Assembly: GCA_040766105.1 (NCBI GenBank) | Contig: JAXGRD010000003.1 | Coordinates: 309,173 to 373,172 of the forward strand | Source of the DNA: JAXGRD01 sp040766105 | GTDB lineage: Bacteria; Bacillota; Clostridia; Peptostreptococcales; Anaerovoracaceae | DNA length: 64,000 nt | Direction of reading: 5' to 3' | Shown: piece by piece, positions 42,563 to 50,093 of the stretch | Layout of the letters: each line of letters starts with the position of its first letter | How positions within the stretch are numbered: position 1 is the stretch's first letter | Notes under the pieces: generated by a model | Database searches by the model: none | What the model saw: the letters and a program-made list of their open reading frames with translations, nothing else | What the model was told of the DNA's origin: nothing | Program-made: the position numbers and the translations under genes

Positions 42563-43981
42563 TTACGATATCTCTTCTATGAGAATCAAGTTGGTGTTTC
42601 CGGACACCTGAAGGGGCATGCCTGCGCTGATGACCGCTCGATCCCCCGCTTCCAAGAAGCCGGCATTCCTTGTTTTTTCCAAAGCTTCCGCCTTTAAGTC
42701 GTCCCAAATATCGGTGAAACTGGTCATGATGGGATAAACGCCCCAAGTCAGTGCCAACTGATAGAAGGTGCTGCTGTTGGGCGTTGCCGCGATGATGGGT
42801 GTTTCCGGCTTGTACTTGGCCATTCTCTGTGCGGTAGTCCCACCGATGGTTACGGCAATAATTGCCTTTGCCTTCAGTCCCTTTGCCGCCTCGCAGGCTG
42901 CGCGAGCAACAGCATCGGAGGTGTTTCGCTCCGTATCCGCATTGACATTATCATAGAGTCGGAAGCCCAAGGCGTCCTTTTCTGCCTGGAGAAGAATCTT
43001 CACCATGGCCTCCACTGTTCCCACAGGGTATTTTCCCACAGCCGTTTCCCCCGAAAGCATCACCGCCGAGGTGCCGTCAAAGACGGCGTTGGCAACGTCG
43101 GTAATCTCCGCTCTGGTTGGCGTGGTGCTTTCCGTCATGGACTCCAGCATCTGGGTGGCGGTGATGGCCGTCTTGCCCTGACAGCAACACTTGTAGATCA
43201 AGTTCTTTTGGATTCCGGGAATCCTTTCAAACTCCACCTCCACGCCCAAGTCCCCTCGGGCAACCATGATGCCGTCTGCCAACTCCAAGATTTCATCGAT
43301 GTTTTCAATGCCTTCTTGGTTCTCAATTTTCGCGATGATGGCAATACCTTCTCCCCCGTTTTCATCTAAAAAGGAACGAAGCTTTTCCACATCATCTCCT
43401 CTTCTCACGAAGGAGGCAGCCACATAATCCACCTTATTTTCGATCCCAAAGAGCAGGTCGGATTTATCCGTGTCACTGAGATACTCCATGTCCAAGTTGA
43501 CGCCGGGAAGATTCACACCCTTGCTGCTACTCACGTTGCCCCCTTGGACAACTTTGCAATAGATATTTTTACCTTCTACCTCGTCTACTTCCAGGCGAAC
43601 CTTTCCATCATCGATGAGGACCGCATCCCCCTTGTGGAGCACTTCGTTGAGATTGTCGTAGGTGGTGGAAACGCCCTTGGCATCGCCCGTAGTGGCTTCC
43701 CCGAGAAGGCAGAATTCCTGTCCCGCCTCCAAGGTCTCACTGCCGTTGGCGAAATTCTTCAGCCGAATCTCCGGTCCCTTGGTGTCCAGCAAAATCGCCA
43801 AAGGCACTTCTAATTTGGTTCTGATTTCCTTTACCGCATCGATTTTCTCTTTGTGTTCTTGGTGGATTCCGTGAGAGAAGTTTATCCTCGCCACGTTCAT
43901 TCCCGCCAGTGCCAACTTTTCTATGTTTTCTCTGCTCTCGCTGGCAGGTCCCAGCGTACAGATGATCTTCGTCTTTCGCAT
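42563..43981 (-). CDS. pyk: Pyruvate kinase
   Basis: 472 residues. Signatures: KIICTLGPAS, NVARINFSHG, LDTKGPEIR, IIAKIENQEGIENIDEIL (catalytic Lys), MVARGDLGVE and TQMLESM. It has the plain A-B-C domain layout without the extra C-terminal phosphotransferase-like domain found in Bacillus-type enzymes. It makes ATP and pyruvate from phosphoenolpyruvate. AAGGGGAAG precedes the ATG. Confidence 0.96.
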   Translation of the reverse strand: MRKTKIICTLGPASESRENIEKLALAGMNVARINFSHGIHQEHKEKIDAVKEIRTKLEVPLAILLDTKGPEIRLKNFANGSETLEAGQEFCLLGEATTGDAKGVSTTYDNLNEVLHKGDAVLIDDGKVRLEVDEVEGKNIYCKVVQGGNVSSSKGVNLPGVNLDMEYLSDTDKSDLLFGIENKVDYVAASFVRRGDDVEKLRSFLDENGGEGIAIIAKIENQEGIENIDEILELADGIMVARGDLGVEVEFERIPGIQKNLIYKCCCQGKTAITATQMLESMTESTTPTRAEITDVANAVFDGTSAVMLSGETAVGKYPVGTVEAMVKILLQAEKDALGFRLYDNVNADTERNTSDAVARAACEAAKGLKAKAIIAVTIGGTTAQRMAKYKPETPIIAATPNSSTFYQLALTWGVYPIMTSFTDIWDDLKAEALEKTRNAGFLEAGDRAVISAGMPLQVSGNTNLILIEEIS

Positions 43982-44015
43982 CTTCTTCCCCTTTCCATAT
44001 CACCAGCTCATTATA

Positions 44016-45194
44016 TCATCTATGTCGCGGAAGAAGAAATTTATCTGTCACAATGCAAAGCAGGCCTACGACAACCATAGTGGGAAGGGTATAACCTATC
44101 GGAGTGGGAACAGTCATCATCCATCGATAGAGAAGAAAGCCCAACAGCCAAATGATCAAGTTGTGAACGGCAAACTCGTTGCCCAAGTGCTCCTTCTTCA
44201 AGAGGAAAAAGTCGGTAATCTGAACGGCGATCATAGGTGCAAATACAGACCCAATGAAGTAGAGAAAGCCGGTAATGTCGTGTAGGGGAAGAACCATGGC
44301 TGCTCCCGTCCCCACCACAGCAACAAAAACAGCCGCCCATTTGTGATTGATCTTTGGAGAAATGGATACGCTGGAAACCCCGGCTGAGTAGGCATCCAAG
44401 AAGGTGGTGGTCACCGTGGAAAGGATGACGATTCCCAAGCCCGCAATGCCAAGACCTGCCTTGAGCATAATCTGCGCAATGTCATAGTCCCCCGTATAGA
44501 TGGTCGCACCCATTCCGATGATGTACATCCAACAGCTCACAGCTCCGTAGGTGAGAACGCTCGCCAAGGTGGCGAGAGCCGGTCGCTCCGCCTCTCTGGT
44601 ATAGTCGCTGATGAGGGGGAGCCAGGATAGTGGCATGGTTGCAGCCAATTCCACGGCTAAACCGAAGTTCATGTTTTCCTCGGAGAGTGGACTGCCCCCT
44701 TGACCCCCATCAAGGAATATGATCTTGGACAGGACTAAGGTGAGAAGAAACAACGCCGTCATGGCAACAATATTTAGTTTCCCCAAGTTTCGAATGCCGA
44801 TGAGAATCCATAGAAGAATCAGAGCACCGATGACCAAACACCAGACCCAAGAACCAATGTCAAAGATACCGTTGGCAGCCAAGGCTCCATCGTAAATCAT
44901 GATGGAAGTCCAGCCAATGAGCTGAATGATGTTCAATATGCAGAAGAGCAGCCCTCCCTTTTGGCCGAAGCTCATCTTCACCGTCTCCATGGCGCTGCGC
45001 TCCGTCCGACCGCCGATGATGCCGGCTAGGTACAGGAGGGTACAGCCGATCAGATGACCAAGCAAAATTGCCCATATCCCCTTGCTCATTCCCAAAGGTG
45101 CAAAGTATGTTCCCGTGATGATTTCCGCTATGGAAACCCCTGCACCAAACCATATTAAACTGTTGCTAAACACCGATGTCTTTTTATTCTTCAT
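44016..45194 (-). CDS. cytX: CytX-type permease, probable hydroxymethylpyrimidine importer
   Basis: 392 residues, about twelve membrane helices, NCS1/purine-cytosine permease family (SLIWFGAGVSIAEIITGTYFAPLG, then WTSIMIYDGA and LISDYTRE). CytX members lie in thiamin-regulated operons and are inferred to carry the pyrimidine precursor. Here it is the last gene of a TPP-riboswitch operon and overlaps thiD by 11 bp, which strongly supports that role. Confidence 0.9.
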   Translation of the reverse strand: MKNKKTSVFSNSLIWFGAGVSIAEIITGTYFAPLGMSKGIWAILLGHLIGCTLLYLAGIIGGRTERSAMETVKMSFGQKGGLLFCILNIIQLIGWTSIMIYDGALAANGIFDIGSWVWCLVIGALILLWILIGIRNLGKLNIVAMTALFLLTLVLSKIIFLDGGQGGSPLSEENMNFGLAVELAATMPLSWLPLISDYTREAERPALATLASVLTYGAVSCWMYIIGMGATIYTGDYDIAQIMLKAGLGIAGLGIVILSTVTTTFLDAYSAGVSSVSISPKINHKWAAVFVAVVGTGAAMVLPLHDITGFLYFIGSVFAPMIAVQITDFFLLKKEHLGNEFAVHNLIIWLLGFLLYRWMMTVPTPIGYTLPTMVVVGLLCIVTDKFLLPRHR

Positions 45195-45987
45195 TCCTTC
45201 CCCCGTTTCTCAAAATATATCCGTGATCCAACGGACCTCTTCCTCTTCCTAAATCCAACATGGCGGACAAGGCGCCGGAAATGTATTCCTTTCCCTTCTC
45301 CACCGCCGTCTCCAAGTCCCGGCCCATGGCCAAATGGGCGGCGATGGCACTGGACAGGGTGCACCCCGTACCGTGGGTGTTGGGATTGTCAATGCGTCTT
45401 CCCCGAAACCATCTGCCGATACCTTCCCCATAAAGATAGTCATCGGCACTCTTCTCCAAATGACCGCCCTTACAAAGAACGGCACAGTGATATCGCCGGC
45501 TGATTACCTGTGCCGCTTCCATCATATCCTCTTCTGTGCCAATGGCCTGTTCCGCCAACACCTCCGCCTCCGGTATATTGGGTGTCAAAACCGTGGCCAT
45601 GGGTAGCAACCTGCTTTTCAACACAGAGACCGCATCTTCCTCCATAAGCCTGGCGCCGCTGGTGGACACCATCACCGGATCCACCACAATATTTTTTGCC
45701 CCATACGCTTCCAACTTGTCGCCGATGGCTTGGATCAACTTGGCGGAAGATACCATACCAATCTTCACAGCATCCGGCGGAATGTCCGTAAAGACACTAT
45801 CCAACTGTGTTCCCAAAAATTCAGGAGTCACTTCCATGATATCCGTCACTCCCATGGTGTTCTGAGCCGTCAATGCAGTAATGGCGCTCATGCCGTACAC
45901 CCCATTTGCAAGCATGGTTTTCAGGTCCGCCTGGATTCCTGCGCCCCCGCTGGAATCACTTCCTGCAATTGTCAATGCAGTCTTCAT
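45184..45987 (-). CDS. thiD: Hydroxymethylpyrimidine (phosphate) kinase
   Basis: 267 residues. It starts MKTALTIAGSDSSGGAGIQADLK, has TALTAQNTMGV, VVDPVMVSTSGARL and the C-terminal catalytic NTHGTGCTLSSAIAAHLA. It phosphorylates HMP to HMP-PP. I use the ATG at 45987, which has AGGAGG at the right distance; an ATG five codons earlier overlaps the thiE stop. Confidence 0.95.
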   Translation of the reverse strand: MKTALTIAGSDSSGGAGIQADLKTMLANGVYGMSAITALTAQNTMGVTDIMEVTPEFLGTQLDSVFTDIPPDAVKIGMVSSAKLIQAIGDKLEAYGAKNIVVDPVMVSTSGARLMEEDAVSVLKSRLLPMATVLTPNIPEAEVLAEQAIGTEEDMMEAAQVISRRYHCAVLCKGGHLEKSADDYLYGEGIGRWFRGRRIDNPNTHGTGCTLSSAIAAHLAMGRDLETAVEKGKEYISGALSAMLDLGRGRGPLDHGYILRNGGRNEE

Positions 45988-45998
45988 CTTTCCCCTCC

Positions 45999-47273
45999 TC
46001 ATATTTCCTCAATACTGTCGATATATAAATCGGATATCTTTCTCAACTTTTCTCTCTTCTCCATGCTGAAGGCATCCCCTACACCGGTGAGCAAAAACCC
46101 CGCATTTTTCGCCGTTGTCGCTGCGTGAAGAGCATCCTCAAAGACCATGGTCTCCTCCGGCCTTGTACACATTGCCTTTGCCGCCTCCAAATAAATCTTT
46201 GGACGATGTTTCCCTTCCCCAACCTCTGAAACTGTGAAGATGCGGGAGAAAAAGGGTAGGACTTCCAGTCTATCCAGCGCCGCCTTTGCCGGTTCCAGAT
46301 CCGTTGACGTGGCAACGGTCATGGGAACTCCGCGAGCCTTCATCCTCTCCAAGTAGTCCTTCACCCCCGGCTTCAGAGGGATGTCGGTTTCATAGCTGTC
46401 GGTGATGGCCCTGTTGACGCCCTCTCGTATGTCTTCCAAGGATTGGTGCAACTCGTATCTCTCCTTCAGATACTTTGCCCCTTCCTCCATGGTCATGGCA
46501 AACATGTGTCGTTCCAAGTCCGGATCACCATCGATTCCCAAGGTTTTCAAATACCTGGTTGATGCCGTTTCCCAATAGGGCATGGAGTCCAACAGCACCC
46601 CGTCCATGTCCAAGATAATTCCCTTGTACTTAGGGCACCTCACCATTTCCGCCGTTCGCCCTTTCAACTCCTTGGTCGCCATCTCAATATCCGGGCTTGC
46701 GAAGAGAGCGCTGATGACTGCCACTCCGCAGATGCCGGTAGATGCCAGCTTCATCACGTTGTGCTTCCCGATGCCACCGATGGCTATGACAGGAATCTTC
46801 ACCGCATCACAGATGGCGGATAGAGTTTTTCCATCCACCTCCACCGCATCATCCTTGGATCCGGTAGGGAAAACAGCGCCTACACCCAGATAATCGGCTC
46901 CGGCCGCTTCCGCCGCCAGTGCCTGCTCCACCGTCTGGGCCGATACCCCTACGATCTTGTTGGGACCCATTCGCGCCCTCACCGTGCCGGCTTCCATATC
47001 TTCCTGACCCACATGAACACCGTCCGCATGGGATTCCAAGGCGATTCCCACATCGTCGTTGATGACGAAGGGAATACCGTAGCTACGGCATAGTTCCTTC
47101 AGCTCCCTTGCCTCATCAAGAAAAGTAGCATGGTCCAGCTCTTTCTCTCGCAGCTGAAGAAAGGTGACACCCCCCTTCAGTGCTTTTTCCACCTGCTCCT
47201 TGAGGGTTTCTTCCCCTAACCAACTTCGGTCTGTCACTCCATATAACAAGAGGTTTTCCTTAGAAAACTTCAT
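45999..47273 (-). CDS. thiE: Thiamine-phosphate synthase fused to a HAD phosphatase
   Basis: 424 residues in two domains. Residues 1-205 are ThiE (TFLQLREKELDHATFLDEA, PFVINDDVGIALESHADGVHVGQED, YLGVGAVFPTGSK, VIAIGGIG). Residues 216-424 are a HAD hydrolase with a cap: nucleophile D222 in ILDMDGVLLDSMPYW, motif II MTVATSTD, motif III Lys in GKHRPKIYLEAA and motif IV VFEDALHAATTAKNAG. The pair could make thiamine phosphate and then release thiamine, or the phosphatase could act on an off-path precursor. The start at 47273 overlaps thiM by 14 bp with GAAGGGAG upstream. Confidence 0.92.
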   Translation of the reverse strand: MKFSKENLLLYGVTDRSWLGEETLKEQVEKALKGGVTFLQLREKELDHATFLDEARELKELCRSYGIPFVINDDVGIALESHADGVHVGQEDMEAGTVRARMGPNKIVGVSAQTVEQALAAEAAGADYLGVGAVFPTGSKDDAVEVDGKTLSAICDAVKIPVIAIGGIGKHNVMKLASTGICGVAVISALFASPDIEMATKELKGRTAEMVRCPKYKGIILDMDGVLLDSMPYWETASTRYLKTLGIDGDPDLERHMFAMTMEEGAKYLKERYELHQSLEDIREGVNRAITDSYETDIPLKPGVKDYLERMKARGVPMTVATSTDLEPAKAALDRLEVLPFFSRIFTVSEVGEGKHRPKIYLEAAKAMCTRPEETMVFEDALHAATTAKNAGFLLTGVGDAFSMEKREKLRKISDLYIDSIEEI

Positions 47274-48081
47274 ATTTCGCTCCCTTCTCCAGAGTCGCTC
47301 CATCCATGTTGTAAATGGCATCGATAATCCGGTTGCGATAGGTGGAGTTGCCATCCGTCTCCGACATGTTTGCCCAGCCAATTTCACCGGCGAGACCCAT
47401 GGTACATACGGCAGCCGCGGTGGCTTCCAAGGGCGCCTCCCTGTTGGCGATCAAGAAGGCTGTAACCAAGGCGGAAAGCTGACAGCCGGTGCCGGTGATT
47501 CTTCCCATCTCCGGCCTGCCGTTTCCAATGACGAAGCATCGCTCTCCATCAGCCACCAAGTCTATGGCACCTGTAACCGCAATGATGCTCCCGGTTTTTC
47601 GGCACAGTTCTTTGACAAACTCTACAGTCTTGGGAAGAGACTCCTCCGTTACCGAATCAGCCACGTCTGCGTCCACCCCTTGGGTGCTGCCCCGGCCCGA
47701 TGCCAATGTCTTGATTTCCGAGATGTTCCCTCGTATCACATGAAAACCAACCTCTTCTATCAATCTCACCGCTGTGTCCGTTCGCAGCTTGCTTGCCCCC
47801 GCTCCCACCGGGTCCAAAACCAAGGCACGGTCCAACTCCTTCGCCTTCTTCCCCGCCAAGAACATGGACGGAATGGTGTTTCGATTCAAGGTTCCGATGT
47901 TGATGCAAAGACCCCCGCAGATGGTGGTGATGTCCTCCACATCTTCGCTGTCATCGGACATGATGGGGCTTGCCCCTGATGCCAGGACGGCGTTGGCCAC
48001 ATCCGTCACCGTCACATAGTTGGTGATGTTGTGCACCAATGCACTGTTTGCTCGCAACTGGTCAAAATACTTTCCAAACAT
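47260..48081 (-). CDS. thiM: Hydroxyethylthiazole kinase
   Basis: 273 residues. Signatures: LVHNITNYVTVTDVANAVLASGASPIMSDD in pieces, ALVLDPVGAGAS, VIRGNISEI and the catalytic ITGTGCQLSALVTAFL. It salvages thiazole from degraded thiamine. First gene behind the TPP riboswitch; AGGAGG precedes the ATG. Confidence 0.96.
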   Translation of the reverse strand: MFGKYFDQLRANSALVHNITNYVTVTDVANAVLASGASPIMSDDSEDVEDITTICGGLCINIGTLNRNTIPSMFLAGKKAKELDRALVLDPVGAGASKLRTDTAVRLIEEVGFHVIRGNISEIKTLASGRGSTQGVDADVADSVTEESLPKTVEFVKELCRKTGSIIAVTGAIDLVADGERCFVIGNGRPEMGRITGTGCQLSALVTAFLIANREAPLEATAAAVCTMGLAGEIGWANMSETDGNSTYRNRIIDAIYNMDGATLEKGAKYEVF

Positions 48082-48094
48082 AATTTCCTCCTAT

Positions 48095-48131
48095 AAAAAA
48101 CTCCGGAAATACCAAGTCGATATTTCCGGAG
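48095..48131 (-). terminator. Riboswitch-controlled intrinsic terminator
   Basis: Minus strand: CTCCGGAAATA, loop, TATTTCCGGAG, TTTTTT, between the TPP aptamer and the thiM ribosome site; the expression platform. Confidence 0.85.
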
Positions 48132-48144
48132 CCAAAGTCTCCAT

Positions 48145-48236
48145 TCCTATATCCCTACGTTGGCATTATCCAAATCAGGTTGAAGGTCTAGGCAATTCAG
48201 CCTACTCTCAGCCCGCTACTGCGAGCTCCCTTTTTT
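48145..48236 (-). ncRNA. TPP riboswitch (THI element)
   Basis: Minus strand shows the conserved cores GGGCTGAGAGTAGG and ACCTGATTTGGATAATGCCA with ACGTAGGGA, the pyrimidine and pyrophosphate sensor halves. High TPP should favour the downstream terminator and shut off thiM-thiE-thiD-cytX. Confidence 0.95.
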
Positions 48237-48247
48237 TATCTTTCTGT

Positions 48248-48275
48248 ATTATATCATTTTTTGAAGCAAATTCAA
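48248..48275 (-). promoter_or_regulatory. Promoter of the TPP-riboswitch operon
   Basis: Minus strand TTGAAT (48275-48270), 16 bp, TATAAT (48253-48248), directly after the bioB stop. Confidence 0.65.
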
Positions 48276-48276
48276 A

Positions 48277-49239
48277 TTATCTTTCCCACAGCTCCGGTTC
48301 ATAGCCCAGCTTATGAATCATTTCCATGTCCTTCTCGATGGTGATGCCCGATGTGGTGAGCATGTCTCCCGAGATAGCTGCGTTTGCGCCCGACCGGAAA
48401 CAAGCCTCTCCCAGATCGGCGTACATTCCTCTTCCTCCGGCCAATCGAATGGATGCATGGGGAAGAATAAAGCGGTACACCGCAGCGATGCGCCGGGCTT
48501 CCTCGGGGGAAATCTTTGGGTTGTCCCCAAAGGGCGTCCCGGGTATGGGATTCAAGAAGTTGATGGGAACACTGTGTATCCCCAGTTCTCGCAATTCCAT
48601 GGCCATATCAATGCGGTCTTCTACGGTTTCCCCCAGTCCCATAATGCCTCCGCTGCAGACGGACATACCGGCAGCTTGGGCGGCACGGATGGACCGTATC
48701 TTATCATCATAGGTGTGGGTAGTGCATATTTGTGAGAAGAACCTTCTGGAAGTTTCCAAGTTATTGTGCACTCTACCGGCACCCGCCTCCCGCAATTTTC
48801 GAAACTGCTCCTCACCTAAAAGGCCGAAGGAAACACAGACGGCAATCTCCGTCTCTTCCCGAATCTTCTCTACCGCCTTGCACATCTCATCCACTTCTTC
48901 GTCGGATATACACTTGCCCGATGTAACGATGGAATATCGCAAGACGCCTCGGTCGTCGTTGTACTTAGCCTGTGCCGTCAATTCTTCAGCCGGGAGAAGA
49001 GGGTATTCCTCCACCTCCGTGTCGTAGTGAGAAGACTGGGCGCAGAACTTGCAGTTCTCACTGCATCGTCCGCTCTTCCCGTTGATAATGGTGCAAATAT
49101 CAAAGCCCTTTCCACAGAAGTGGTCACGAATCTCATCAGCAGCTTCGCATAGTTCTTCCAAGGGCGCTTCATACAAAGTCAATGCCTCTTCACGGGTAAT
49201 CTTCCCGCCATTTAATACCTTTTCCTTCAGAGAAATCAT
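48277..49239 (-). CDS. bioB: Biotin synthase
   Basis: 320 residues, radical SAM. The cluster motif CxxxCxxC is in GRCSENCKFCAQS; other conserved parts are YSIVTSGKCISDEE, HNLETS, GGIMGLGETVEDR and FLNPIPGTPFGD. It inserts sulfur into dethiobiotin. No other bio gene is in the window, so biotin may be salvaged from dethiobiotin. The ATG at 49239 overlaps the upstream stop (ATGA) and follows GGAGG. Confidence 0.95.
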   Translation of the reverse strand: MISLKEKVLNGGKITREEALTLYEAPLEELCEAADEIRDHFCGKGFDICTIINGKSGRCSENCKFCAQSSHYDTEVEEYPLLPAEELTAQAKYNDDRGVLRYSIVTSGKCISDEEVDEMCKAVEKIREETEIAVCVSFGLLGEEQFRKLREAGAGRVHNNLETSRRFFSQICTTHTYDDKIRSIRAAQAAGMSVCSGGIMGLGETVEDRIDMAMELRELGIHSVPINFLNPIPGTPFGDNPKISPEEARRIAAVYRFILPHASIRLAGGRGMYADLGEACFRSGANAAISGDMLTTSGITIEKDMEMIHKLGYEPELWER

Positions 49240-50093
49240 TGCGCCTCCACAAAATAGCTGTTGCCAACCGATTTTTTCTTCAATTTCCCTTGGGCAATCA
49301 GCTCCTCTACCCATTGATCGGCGGCGTCTCTATCAGAAAAATCAAAGGCACAGAACAATTCTTCTCCTGCCAAATATCCGTGTATCATGAGAAGATCCTG
49401 CAACAGCTCTTCCCTGGGAGGAACTTCAATGGGCTTCATCTCCCCGTCGGTGATGTAGGAAATCACATCCCGGAAGGCTTCCACATCCTGAAAACCACGA
49501 ACCATCAATTGCTTTCCGGTGTCGGTCTTCACCAAAAAAGTGGGGAAGCTGCTGACGCCCAGTCCTCTGGTCAAGGCCAAGTCTCCCAAGAACCGCTCTT
49601 CCGCCGTTCCGTTTTCCAGAGCCCGTCCAAAGAGGTCCTCGTTGATTCCCATTTCCCTTGCCAGCTCCAGCTGCTCTTCTCTCTTGCTGGTGATTCGCCC
49701 TTCTGCCAACGTAGCCTTGCGCAATCTTCTCAGATATGCCTCCGCCTTATGGGGTTCCACCATTTGGGCTGCCTTGTAGGCGATATTCTGCGGATAGGAA
49801 GATGGGAGTTCTTCGCTAAACAGAGCAAATCCTTCAGACCGTATGGGCATCCTGTGACGCTCCGCCGATTCCACCCAGTGGGATACAATCTGCTTGTTGG
49901 CACCTTCCGCTCCACCGTCAATGCCGTTTCCCGGGTCGGCAAAATCCCGTATATCCTCCACCAATCCGCCGCAGACGCTGCGGAACTCGATTTCGTCCGG
50001 ATAGTGGGTTTCCAAATATCGGAACACAGGCTCAGTGGCCCAACACCACACACATACCGGGTCGGTAAAACTGGTTATAATAATCTTACGCAT
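49236..50093 (-). CDS. DsbA-family (FrnE/SpxH-like) thioredoxin-fold protein
   Basis: 285 residues, no signal peptide, so cytoplasmic. The thioredoxin fold opens with IIITSFTDPVCVWCWATEPVFRYLE; the CxxC is CVWC. The cis-Pro loop is in GLGVSSFPTFLVKT. A helical insert (residues 80-160) is typical of FrnE/YjbH-like proteins; SpxH homologues guide Spx to ClpXP, while FrnE members are disulfide isomerases. C-terminal ~90 residues form an additional small helical domain (DAADQWVEELIAQGKLKKK). The ATG at 50093 lies within the last codons of the ATPase gene and has AAGGAG; bioB follows with a 4-bp overlap. Confidence 0.8.
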   Translation of the reverse strand: MRKIIITSFTDPVCVWCWATEPVFRYLETHYPDEIEFRSVCGGLVEDIRDFADPGNGIDGGAEGANKQIVSHWVESAERHRMPIRSEGFALFSEELPSSYPQNIAYKAAQMVEPHKAEAYLRRLRKATLAEGRITSKREEQLELAREMGINEDLFGRALENGTAEERFLGDLALTRGLGVSSFPTFLVKTDTGKQLMVRGFQDVEAFRDVISYITDGEMKPIEVPPREELLQDLLMIHGYLAGEELFCAFDFSDRDAADQWVEELIAQGKLKKKSVGNSYFVEAQ

